The notes under the pieces were generated by a model. That model was not told the DNA's origin. It was given only the letters and a program-made list of their open reading frames with translations, and did not search any database. The translations under genes were made by a program, and so were the position numbers. A stretch of 64,000 nucleotides of DNA from Elgaria multicarinata webbii (lineage: Eukaryota > Chordata > Lepidosauria > Squamata > Anguidae), in NCBI RefSeq assembly GCF_023053635.1, contig NC_086184.1, positions 13,686,379 to 13,750,378 of the forward strand, in the 5' to 3' direction. Shown piece after piece: positions 21,089 to 30,556 of this stretch; positions within the stretch are counted from its first letter, which is position 1; each line of letters starts with the position of its first letter.

Positions 21089-21223
21089 TAGTCCATTTTT
21101 GAATATTATTTTAATGAATATGCACAGTTCGGTATGCACATGACTGCAGATGACAAATATTGCCTTAAGAGAAAAACTTTCCCTGCCTTTTCTCTCAAAT
21201 GTATCTCCTAAGATGGTGCCTGG

Positions 21224-21363
21224 GGCCACAGCTAGACCTACAGTTTCTCCTGGGATCATCCAGGGTTCGCCCCTGCCTGAGCACTGGATCCCCTGTGTGT
21301 CACCTAGATGAACAGGTTTGACCCCTGGACGATCTAGGGATAAACCTTAGGTCTAGCTATGGC
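21224..21363. mobile_element. MITE family B copy
   Basis: A palindrome with GGCCACAGCTAGACCTA and the inverse ccttaggtctagctatggc. No duplication is readable at the flanks. Confidence 0.7.
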
Positions 21364-21494
21364 ATAAGATGTGTGCATCATTGAAAAACAACCGATGTTT
21401 CTTGCTCAATCATGGTTTTCCAACATGCAAATTTAATCAGCTGATTAAATGTCTAAGGCTCATATGCTTCATCAAATCAAGTTTCTTTAATTGG

Positions 21495-21732
21495 ATAGCC
21501 AGTGTGGTGTAGTGGCTAAAGAGTTTGACTGCGAGTCGGGAGATCCAGGTTCGAGTCCCCACTCGCCCATGGAAACCCACTGGGTTACTTTGGGTCAGTC
21601 ACAGCCTCTCAGCCCAACCTACCTCACTTGGTTGTTGTGAGGATAAAATGGAGAGGAGGAGGATTATGTATGTCACTTTGGGTTCCTTGGAGGAAAAAGG
21701 CAGGATATAAATGCAATAAGTAAATAAATAAC
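21495..21732 (+). mobile_element. Sauria-type SINE
   Basis: The tRNA-like head has agtgtggtgtagtggctaa (A box region) and ggttcgagtcccc (B box). The middle contains gggtcagtcacagcctctca. The 3' part is aggataaaatggagagga, then gggttccttggagg and a BovB-like tail ending gcaataagtaaataaata. This is the SINE family that BovB LINEs mobilise in squamates. It is nearly full length. Confidence 0.8.
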
Positions 21733-23025
21733 CATCCTAAACTGACCACATTGTGGGAATGCACCTGACCTATGTAGCAAGATAATTGTGTCTTCACCAA
21801 ATCCGATGTTGGGTGGGTGGGTTATATATATCATGCCAAATGCAAGTTGTCTATTTTAGGCTGGCCTTTCATCATTGGATATTTGTAATACACATCCATT
21901 TTGTCTGTCTGATATTATGCATCCTTACTCTTTGAACGAATGCGCCAGCTCTTCCTCAGAGGATGTCCCAAAGTCACCAAAGGAATCCAGTGAGTTTCTC
22001 CCACCGTCATTTCACCATTCTGACTTCTTGCGTAGAAAGTATTTTTAGACAGTTAACCCCCACTGACAGGATGTAGGGAGCACAACAGCCAAATGATTCA
22101 CTCTGGTTAACTTTGCATGCCTTTAATAGGATTACTCCAGAGTAAACATTTTCAAGGTGAAAAATAACTCAGATGGTTCATGAAGAGGGAAGAGGAGGAG
22201 GGCAGAGAGAGTGAGAATGAGAGGGGTTCTGTTCTCTGTTGTGTACATACACTTTATTGGCCAAAAGAGCTCTTCAGGTCTGAAATCCATTTTCAGCATC
22301 TCATTTATGCAAGAGAAGCAGTGCTTTTAAGAGCCCTCAGATTTCTTTTTTTAAAAAAAGAAAATCGTATTCCCCTCTCCGTAGACAGTTCCCATAAAAA
22401 GCTTCTTTGCTGTACTTGATGAGTGCTCTGTCACAGAGACCTGCTCAGCGAATGGTACAGGGAAACAAGTGCGTGGGTTTCAACGGTAGATGTCGGAGAA
22501 ATGAACTTGCATCTCTTCGAATCCAACCTGTGAATTCCACAGCAGACTGGCCTTTTTGTGGATTTGTGGGCTGTCATTTGTTTTGTTTTATTTTACTTTT
22601 GTGGAGAGTTGTGCAAATTTGGGCTTACATGGATGCACATGAGCGCTAATGCACACTTGAACTAATGGACATTCATGTTAATGTGCACTTGTATAAGTGG
22701 ACTGAAATTCTTGCACATCTCTTTATAATCATCCGATTCCAACAATGAGCAGACAGCAGAGCAAAAGATGCTGAAAACATGAAAAAAGAGGGGGGTAATA
22801 ATCAGAAATATATTACAGGATATTTGAGGTTCATTCTGCATCCCTTGTCCATGCCGTACCTTGGACAAGTGCCCCTGTCACCCTACACTAGCTCTGCTTT
22901 TTACAGAAGTCTACCAGTGATTAACTCCTGTGAACAATCTCAAATACATTTCTATTAGCAAGTTCTTTCTAGATATGCATCAGGTTCAACAGTCACATCT
23001 TTCCTTTTAGAACCTCTAGATCAGC
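21733..23025. other. Unassigned sequence
   Basis: No gene. A short stretch near 22120 (ggattactccagagtaaac) resembles one arm of the palindrome family seen at 59.4 kb. Nothing else is recognised. Confidence 0.35.
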
Positions 23026-23029
23026 TGTG

Positions 23030-23190
23030 AAGGCCTGGGGGTCAACTGTCCCAATCTGCCCCTCTGGGTTCCCTAGATTGCCCCCCCCTTTTAATATCAG
23101 CCCTTTCCACCACTGAAATCCCCCCCCCCCGAGCTTCTCTGAAATAGAATCCCGACCTCTGGTTGAAAGTCGTTCGACATCCCTACTCTA
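23030..23190 (+). mobile_element. Fragment of the hAT-like repeat of 13.2/14.9 kb
   Basis: ccaccactgaaat, cgagcttctctgaaatagaa and cgacctctgg align by eye with the 3' part of the 15.3-kb copy. It is diverged. Confidence 0.35.
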
Positions 23191-23646
23191 AATCTTAAAC
23201 TGCACAAATACCAGGGATGGCCATTGCAGGGAAATTTGGCCCTGATTGGGCTCAACATTGGGATTTCCCAGAAGCCCCTGGCACAGCTCGCATTTGTTAG
23301 CTGACCCGTAGGCTTTTTCTTGAACTCTCTGAACTTTTTGGTGTTTTCCCCAACCCCAAATCTCTGTTTATGCCAATCACTGCCACACATTGGGTACCAC
23401 ATGGTGGCTGTGGGCACCAAAGTGCATTCACGCAAATTACAGCCACAGTTTGTGTAAATGCGCCATGGTGCCCAGAGGGGACCACATCTGGAGACCCAAC
23501 ATGCAGCATAAATGGAGACTTAAGGGGAGCGGGAACCCTGAAAATCCACAAGCTGGTCCAACTGAATACACATCACATCAGGTCAGCTCACCAGTAAGCA
23601 AACTGTAGTCTGTGTGGACAAGGTGCTGAAAGCTAAGCGAACTTCA
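23191..23646. other. Unassigned sequence
   Basis: No gene or repeat family is recognised. Confidence 0.35.
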
Positions 23647-23648
23647 CA

Positions 23649-23692
<44 letters not shown>
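23647..23692. repeat. (CA)n microsatellite
   Basis: About 22 CA units. Confidence 0.95.
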
Positions 23693-23845
23693 AATGGATC
23701 CCTCCAACATCTCTTGTGTCAAGCGCACACATGCATTTAAATTATAACCAACACATCCAGCAGCCCTTATTTCTTACCAGATCTCTAACACAACATGAAA
23801 AACAAGATTCCATTTTTGTTCATCCCTTTTTTTCATTATCGATTG

Positions 23846-24240
23846 ATTTACCATTTATTTCAAAGATTTATCGGCCACCCTATAGGTAATAGCTCTTAAG
23901 GTGACGTACACTAAAACCCACAACTAAAATCCATCTTGGGCCTTAGCTAGACCTAAGGTTTATCCCAGGATCATCCCAGGGTCATCCCTGTTCATGTAAA
24001 TGACACACAGGATATTCCGGGAGCAGGCAGGGACGACCCTGGGATGATCCTGGGATAAACCTTAGGTCTAGCTAAGGCCTAAATCAAAATCAGAAATACT
24101 ATAATAAAACAACTGCCTAAAAACCATCACTTTAAAAAGAGCAACCAGTTAAAAGCAGCAGAGGCAAAACAAAATAAAACAACAACAACAACACAGGCAA
24201 GCAGACCTAAAATGTTACAGAGATCAAACTACGTCAGAAC
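23846..24240 (-). mobile_element. Probable LINE 3' UTR with a MITE B insertion
   Basis: The inverse orientation shows a LINE-like tail start (atttatttcaaagatttatc, ggccaccctataggtaatag) and an A-rich UTR down to an aacaacaac run near 24180. MITE B splits it at 23939-24079. The family cannot be set by eye. Confidence 0.35.
23939..24079. mobile_element. MITE family B copy
   Basis: A near-perfect palindrome from GGCCTTAGCTAGACCTAAGG to ccttaggtctagctaaggcc. The flanks (TTG and TAA) do not match. Confidence 0.75.
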
Positions 24241-24669
24241 ACATCATCCTAATGGTGAACCTACTCTCAAAAGAGACTTCCATGAGTAAGAACTGGTCTC
24301 AGTTTCTTCATACATAAGAGGACCTATTAAAAGACTGACATTGTGTTGCTCTTTTTTTCTTGTAATACGTCCCCCCTTCCTCCCCCCCCCACAACTTTTA
24401 AAAATAAATTTCACCTGGATGTCTCAGAGAGGCACCACTTCAGGTTCTATGACTCATAGCAGGAACAACTGAAATTATATAAGGTAAGTGGAAGCAAAGA
24501 ACAGATAGCCCAAGGCTGCCTCCCGCACTGCAGAAAAAAACACACCACCTTTTCATCCAGGTAGAGATTTGGCTTTCTCCATCATCCTTGATGGAATAAA
24601 ACTACAGATTCTTGCAGAGGGCACTTATATCTCCAACTATGGTCCAAGAATTGTCCACCTAGATACATA
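24241..24669. other. Unassigned sequence
   Basis: No gene or repeat family is recognised. Confidence 0.35.
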
Positions 24670-25136
24670 GGCTCATGCGACGTGCTGGGCTTGACGAATC
24701 CAAGGCTGGAGTTAAAATTGCAGGAAGAAACATTAACAATCTCAGATATGCAGATGACACCACTTTGATGGCTGAAAGCGAGGAGGAGCTGAGGAGCCTT
24801 ATGACAAAGGTGAAAGAAGAAAGTGCAAAAGCTGGGTTGCAGTTAAACCTCAAAAAAAAAAACCAAGATTATGGCAACCAGCTTGATTGATAACTGGCAA
24901 ATAGAGGGAGAAAACGTGGAGGCAGTGACAGACTTTGTATTTCTGGGCGCAAAGATTACTGCAGACGCTGACTGCAGCCAGGAAATCAGAAGACGTTTAC
25001 TTCTTGGGAGGAGAGCAATGACAAATCTTGATAAAATAGTTAAGAGCAGAGACACCACACTGACAACAAGGGTCCACATAGTTAAAGCAATGGTATTCCC
25101 CGTAGTAACCTATGGCTGCGAGAGCTGGACCATAAG
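24670..25136 (+). mobile_element. BovB (RTE-clade) LINE fragment
   Basis: Reading frames give AGVKIAGRNINNLRYADDTT, LMAESEEELRSLM and KVKEESAKAGLQLNLKK. After a frame change in an A-run (about 24850-24862) come VTDFVFLGAKITADADC, RRLLLGRRAMTNLDK and MVFPVVTYGCESWTI. These are the YADD and thumb regions of the BovB reverse transcriptase known from squamates and ruminants. Both ends are missing, including the 3' tail that Sauria SINEs share. It stops abruptly at a GC-rich block. Confidence 0.85.
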
Positions 25137-25569
25137 GCGAGGAAAGGGGAGGGCGCCTCCCACACCCCCGGGACCGCGCAGGGGCCGCCTCCACCGCCGC
25201 CCCTTTCCTCGTCCGTCCGTTCTCTTCCCTCCCATGACCCAGCCCCGCTGCTGGGAGCTCTCGCAGGGCCTGCAGGCTAAAGGGAAACCAGTCCAGGTCT
25301 GGGCCCAATTCAAAGTGCTGGTATTGACATTTAAAGCCCTAAACGGTTTGGGGCCAGGTTATTTGAAGGAACGCCTCCTCCCATATGTACCTGCCCGGAC
25401 CTTAAGATCATCTACAGGGGCCCTTCTCCATGAGCCCCTGCCAAAGGAAGTGAGGCAGGTGGCTACTAGGATGAGGGCTTTCTCCGCTGTGGCACCCCGG
25501 TTGTGGAATGAGCTCCCCAGAGAAGTCCGCCTGGCTTCTACACTGTACTCCTTTCGTCGCCAGGTTTAA
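24871..25569 (+). other. Chimeric open frame: BovB + GC-rich block + L2
   Basis: A 232-codon frame runs without a stop through three sources: BovB thumb (residues 1-89), a Pro/Arg-rich stretch from the GC-rich block (about 90-140) and the L2 ORF2 C-terminus (about 141-232, with FKVLVLTFKALNGLGPGYL and APRLWNELPREVRLA). No promoter or conservation evidence supports expression. The simplest view is chance in-frame joining of young repeats. Confidence 0.6.
25137..25288. other. GC-rich, CpG-rich block
   Basis: About 150 bp of high G+C with many CpG (for example ggaccgcgcaggggccgcct and cctcgtccgtccgttctct), in strong contrast with the A/T-rich surroundings. More GC-rich sequence follows the L2 tail at 25853-25990 and ends gtgtagatgtggcccta. 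That looks like a DNA-transposon terminus of the type ggGCCACATCTACAC. The two blocks may be halves of one GC-rich element split by the L2. Confidence 0.5.
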
Positions 25570-25852
25570 GGGCAATTTTGGCATGGACAATGAGTGAAAT
25601 AATATTCACTCATTATTTTAACACTTAATTTTAACTTAAATTTAAATTATACTGTTTTAACTCTGTATTTTAACCTTATATCAATTTTGCTGCGTGGTTT
25701 TATCCTGGTTGTGCTTTTTATATTGTATTTTGTATTTGTATTTCTAACTTGTTGATTGTTTTATGATGGTTTTAATTTTTGTGAACCGCCCAGAGAGCTT
25801 TGGCTATTGGGCGGTATAAAAATGTAATAAATAAATAAATAAATAAATAAAC
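25289..25852 (+). mobile_element. L2 LINE 3' end
   Basis: It starts in the ORF2 segment PVQVWAQFKVLVLTFKAL, is open to a stop after FRRQV (25569), then runs through the 3' UTR to the hairpin and (AATA)n. It is very similar to the 7.5-10.3 kb element apart from a short extra segment (about 25568-25600) near the stop. Confidence 0.85.
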
Positions 25853-26009
25853 GGAGCCTGGAGCAGCCCGCCCGCAGTCTGCGCTGCCGAAGCACGCCTC
25901 CTCCTCTGCCTTTTCTGGGGATGATTAAGGTACGTGCTACACGAGTGTTTTTGGGGTGCCCTCAAGGGGCTTCGGGATGCCTTTGGAACGCTGTGTAGAT
26001 GTGGCCCTA

Positions 26010-26306
26010 GAGTGATCAGATTTTTTATATATTTTTATTTATTTATTACATTTTTATACCGCCCAATAGCTGAAGCTCTCTGGGCGGTTCACAAAAATTA
26101 AAACCACGAAGAGCATAAAAAGAACCAACAAATTTAAAACACACAAACAAAATACAATAGAAAAAGCACCTGCAGCTTTAACTGTTGTGGTGAAGAGGAA
26201 ATTTCACCAGGTTCTCCATATATACAAATGACACCTGCTGAAATTCCCTTTTCTCAACAACTGTTAAAGATACAGGAGCCCTGTCCTCCTTTGCATATGG
26301 TCACCC
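26010..26306. mobile_element. Single-unit TA-flanked MITE, split by an L2 tail
   Basis: The left end is gagtgatcagatt after TA (26008-26009). The right end is ttgcatatggtcaccc before TA (26307-26308). Without the L2 tail (26023-26164) this is one unit of about 150 bp, equal to half of the 316-bp dimers. Confidence 0.65.
26023..26164 (-). mobile_element. L2 tail inserted in the MITE
   Basis: (TTTA)n, acatttttataccgcccaat and ctctctgggcggttcac form the inverse of the L2 3' end, about 140 bp long. Confidence 0.7.
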
Positions 26307-27284
26307 TAATCTAGGGTCACTAATTATTGCATGCAACTAGTTCTTCATGACTAAAGATGTATTGGGGCCTTTGCCTATGTCTTTTTGGGGATGGTACATA
26401 GGGATGTCCCTGCAAGAAATGGTCCCATGGAGGGACATGAACACCAATGGTCATTTCCAAGAGTGTAGGGTGTGTGTGTGTGTCCATTATCCAAGCCACT
26501 TTAGGCTTGCCTGATATCACTCTAGCACACATTATGATGAACATGAGCCTATTTCTAAAACTGTTCATTGTAGGAGCTGAACCATCTATCAGATTAAAGA
26601 CCTGTTCATGGTGTTTAGGAAGCTTTTCAAGAGGTCAGCCTGCCTATTGGTCAAGGAAGTAATATACCTCTAAATGCTGGAGGTCCTGCCATCTCCTCAT
26701 AACAGTCCTTCTCAGACTAGATGCTTTGTCATTTTAAGGAGAAGGGAGAAAGAGAGAGCCGGGCAATTTTGGCATGGACAAGAACCACAGGTATTATTTA
26801 GCTTGCATGTTACTGCAGATACTTACAGGTACTACAACTGCGGTGTGGCATCCAGCTGTGTGGAAAATGTTCCCACACCACTTCAGTATTACCCCACTCT
26901 CTTCCTCCATAGTGTCAAGCTTTTGTGGCCCTTGAACATGTCAGTACTCCATAGCAATATGGAAACAAGCCAGGATGTGGGCTGGTCAAGGGTTTAGTTT
27001 GAGGATCTGGGCAAGAGTACATAGTTCAAGATTCTCTCCCACAACCAAGTGCTGGAACTCAATGGCACACTGCCTCTGAAACATTGACGTCCTATTCAGA
27101 GGACATGGTCTACAGCCATTGGTAGACTCATGGATTTGCCCAATCCCCTTTGAAAGCCATCCGAGCCAGGGGTCCTCCCTAATCCATGTTGTTGTTCTAC
27201 AAAAGGAACAACGTGCCTTATGAAGAAGACTTTTTATTTGTCTATCCCAGCTCTCGCACCAATCAATTTGATCCCTATTAGGAA
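26307..27284. other. Unassigned sequence
   Basis: No gene or repeat family is recognised, except an isolated agccgggcaattttggcatggacaa segment (about 26758) that recurs at 25570-25590 in the L2 3' region. It may come from a third repeat. Confidence 0.35.
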
Positions 27285-28505
27285 AGGTTTATTTATTTAT
27301 TTATTTATTTATTTACAATATTTATATACCGCTCCCCATTGAAAATTTCCAAGCAGTATACAAGATAAAATGAAAATAAAAACAGAATAAAACAAAACAG
27401 ATTTTTAAAGAAGCAAATACAGTGAATCATGGTTGGTCATTAAGGAAAGGCTTCCTGGAATAATTATGTTTTCAGGAGGAGTACAAAGTTGGTGCCTGCC
27501 TGACCTCCAGAGGCAGGGAATTCCACAGAAGGGGAGCCACCATGCTGAAGGCTCTTCTCCTGGTGGATTCCAATCGGAGGATGGATCTATGCGGAACCAC
27601 CAGGAGCAGACCCTCAGATGACCTCAGTGACTGGGCAGGTTGGTAGGGGAGAAGGCGCTCTCTCAGGTATCCTGGTCCCAAGTTGTTTAGGGCTTTGTAC
27701 ACAAGTACAAGAACCTTAAACCAGGCCCGATAGCAAATAGGCAGCCAATGCAGTTCCCTCAGCAGAGGAGTTACATGCTGGAAAGGGGCAGCTCCAGACA
27801 ATAGCTGAGCTGCAGCATTCTACACTAACTCCAGCTTCCATAACAGCTTCAAGGGCAGCCCCAGATAGAGCACATTGCAGTAACCCAATCATGAGGTTAC
27901 CAATGCCTGTACTATCATGGCCAAGCTATCCCTGTCCAGGTGAGGCCATAGTTGGCGAACCAGCCGAAGCTGGTAAAAGGCACTCCGAGCCGCCGTGGCC
28001 ACTAGAGCCTCCAGCGACAGAGATGGGTCTAAGAGTACATCCAAACTACTAACCTGATCTTTCAGAGGCAGTGCAACCCCATCCAGAACAGGCAATAAGC
28101 CTGTCTCCTGGACTCAGGAACCACTCACCCACAGGGCTTCCATCTTGCCAGAATTCAGTCTCAGTTTATTAGCCCTCATCCAGCTGATTACTGAGTCTAG
28201 GCACTGGTCCAGGACCTGCACAGCTTCACCTGATTCAGTTGTCACAGAGAGATAGAGCTGCATGTCATCAGCATATTGATGGCATTTAGCTCCAGATCCC
28301 CTAATGACTGTTCCCAACGGTTCCATATAGATGTTAAATAACACTGGGGACAAGATGGTGCCCTGCGGCACTCCATAGCTCAATTGCCAAAGGGCCGAGG
28401 AGTGGTCACCCAATGCTACTCTCTGAAAACGATCCTGTAGGTAGGAGTAGAACCACTGTAACACAGTGCCTCCGATGCCCATCCAAGGTTGCAATGTTTG
28501 GAGAT
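27285..28505 (-). mobile_element. L2-clade LINE 3' half, second subfamily, decayed
   Basis: Minus-strand pieces in order: GGTVLQWFYSYLQDRFQRVAL, SYGVPQGTILSPVLFNIYME and HQYADDMQLYLSV (28114-28545 frame), then LDGVALPLKDQV and ARSAFYQLRLVRQL (27889-28095), then TPLLRELHWLPI, FKVLVLVYKALNNLGPGYL and RAFSMVAPLLWNSLPLEVR (27472-27801). It is 5'-truncated within the reverse transcriptase, just before the GVPQG block, and broken by a few stops and shifts. Its tail (tatataccgctccccattg) differs from the main L2 hairpin, so it is a separate subfamily. Confidence 0.85.
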
Positions 28506-28539
28506 TCTTAGCATAGAAAAGTGAAGGGCAAGGGGTGGG

Positions 28540-28985
28540 GGACATGATAAGGTTGTATAAAATTATGTATGGTATGGAGAAATTGGACAGGTAGATATCT
28601 TTCCCTCTCCCCCCCCCCCCGCTTCCTTTCTCATAATACTAGAAACTCAGGATCATCCATTGAAACTAAGTGCTGGCAATTCAGGATGGATGAAAGAATG
28701 TACTTCTGGATATATCACAAAGTATATTTATTGGTTTATTTATTTACAAGACTATTGTTGGTTACTCATCTTGGTGGCTATATATTACCTTCAGTACCTG
28801 AGGCAGTTTGCTTCTGAGCTCCAGTTGCTGAGGAAGATGACTGAGAGGGAGCTATTGCACTCGTGACCTAATCATTGGCTTTGCATAGTCAGCTGGCTGG
28901 TCCCTGCAGGAACAGAATGCTGGACCAGTTAGATCCCCGGTTTGATCCAGCAGAACTCTTCTTATGTTCTCATGATTGGATGAAC
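28540..28985 (+). mobile_element. CR1 LINE 3' end, decayed
   Basis: ataaggttgtataaaattat and ggtatggagaaattggacag code for the KIMHGMENVD-type segment of CR1. They are followed by a degraded tract with a C-run, then the 3' UTR landmarks ccagttgctgaggaagatga and tgatccagcagaactc and the end ttcttatgttct. Confidence 0.65.
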
Positions 28986-30229
28986 CCCACATTCTAGTGT
29001 TATGGGAGAAGATATATAGATGTAGATGCTCCAAGAATCAGCAGCCTTAAAGAAGCAGGCAGAAGCCTATTGGCTTCTTGTGTCACCTGACTTCTGGTGG
29101 GGTGGTAGCTGCAATACCACCTTTGGCCAGCTCCTGTGATGGTGCTCAACTAAAACAAAGTGGAAGTTGGTCCAGAGAGTGTGGCTGCTCAGTTTGACTG
29201 CTCAGTTCCTCCAATTGGTGTCTTTCATTTTTCTTATCTAGTAAGTTTATAAAGAGGGGGGGATGTATATTGTTTCCCCATATTGTTTTCACTTACTGAT
29301 GCACTGCCTGCATATGAACGTTGACTGTGCTGAGATCATTGCAAGGTGTGTGGGATTTTCCATTCAAAAGACTTCCATTATCTCAGCCTTGATGGCAACC
29401 TCACCCATATAAATCCTTTTAGGCCAGGTGGGTTTTCTAAAAAAGAAAGAAAAAAAGGCCGCCTTTATGTCACTAAGAGTTTGATGTTCAGAGCAGGGAG
29501 CTATATAAAAGAGACTTTTAGAGTGGTGTTATAAAAGCAGAGCTTGATGGGGAAAGACCACCACAGTACATGAACATGCATAATGCACATCTGACCTCTC
29601 TCTAGTTTGTCAGAGAACTGAAATTGTTATAGCCTTGATGGGAGGGGTGCTTATTAATAAGCTAATGACTGCTAGACCAGACAGGAATTAACTAGTGATG
29701 CCAGCAAATCTTGTAATTGGTTGGCTCATTGGTCAGAACTCTTCCATTCATAACACTCACTTTTGTAGTAGTCAATGTGTTGCTTACTCACTATTAAGTT
29801 CAGAATTGCTTGCAGCAATTGGATCATGCACTGTTTGCATCTAAACGAAGCCATTTCTGCACATGCACTGAGTGGTATGGTTCAATCCTTGAATGATCTG
29901 GTGCATTCACCACTTCTTCCATTGTTATCATCCTCACAGCTCTGGCACCTGGATAAGGAGGAGGAGGAGCATTCTGTGGGTCCATCCATCATCTTCTCTC
30001 CTCCATACCAGTGATAGCAAGTAAACATAACATCGCACAGAGAGGCCATGTAAAACAATCAATCAGGGAGGAGCTACATAATGTGGTGACGTATGATATC
30101 ATGCCACACTATGTGATTCCAAACATACCTGTCTCTCCACAGCAGCCCACTGAATGCAGAGGAAAAGGAAAAGAGAGATAAGGGCGTGTCAGAGAAGGAA
30201 CGTGGAAACAGGAACTGGTCCGTCACCCC
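28986..30229. other. Unassigned sequence
   Basis: No gene or known repeat is recognised. Confidence 0.35.
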
Positions 30230-30556
30230 ATGATTGCCTCACAGCTCTGGAATGCTCTCCCAAGGAGAGTTTGCCTGGTGTCCTCAGGACACTCTCAGTG
30301 ACAGGTTGAGAGTTTCCTGTTCCCCCAGGCATTTTACATCAGTTCAAGTCTTTAAAAAAATACTTTAGAATTCTTGCAGTTCACTATTTTAGGCCCTGCA
30401 ATATGGTTTCACCTACATTTTATGATGCATTGGCTGGTTTTTTAGTTTCAGATCGTTGAATTTATTCTGATATCATTTGTAAGATTATATTTTAAATGGG
30501 AAACTGCATACATTTATTCTATGATGTGTTTAATAAATAAGTTAAATAAATAATTT
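30230..30556 (+). mobile_element. L2-like LINE 3' end
   Basis: The segment cagctctggaatgctctccc then gagagtttgcctggtgtcct reads LWNALPRRVCLV, the conserved C-terminal LWN.LP motif of L2/CR1 ORF2. A UTR and the tail ttaataaataagttaaataa follow. Confidence 0.55.

Noticed and set aside
21495-21560. tRNA gene
   Set aside because: The A and B boxes belong to a SINE head. No clover-leaf with proper anticodon arm and ends could be drawn, and the same applies to 36429, 50776, 52331, 54262 and 58280.
27433-27621. Plus-strand frame over the 27.3-28.5 kb region
   Set aside because: It is the antisense shadow of the minus-strand L2 reverse transcriptase.
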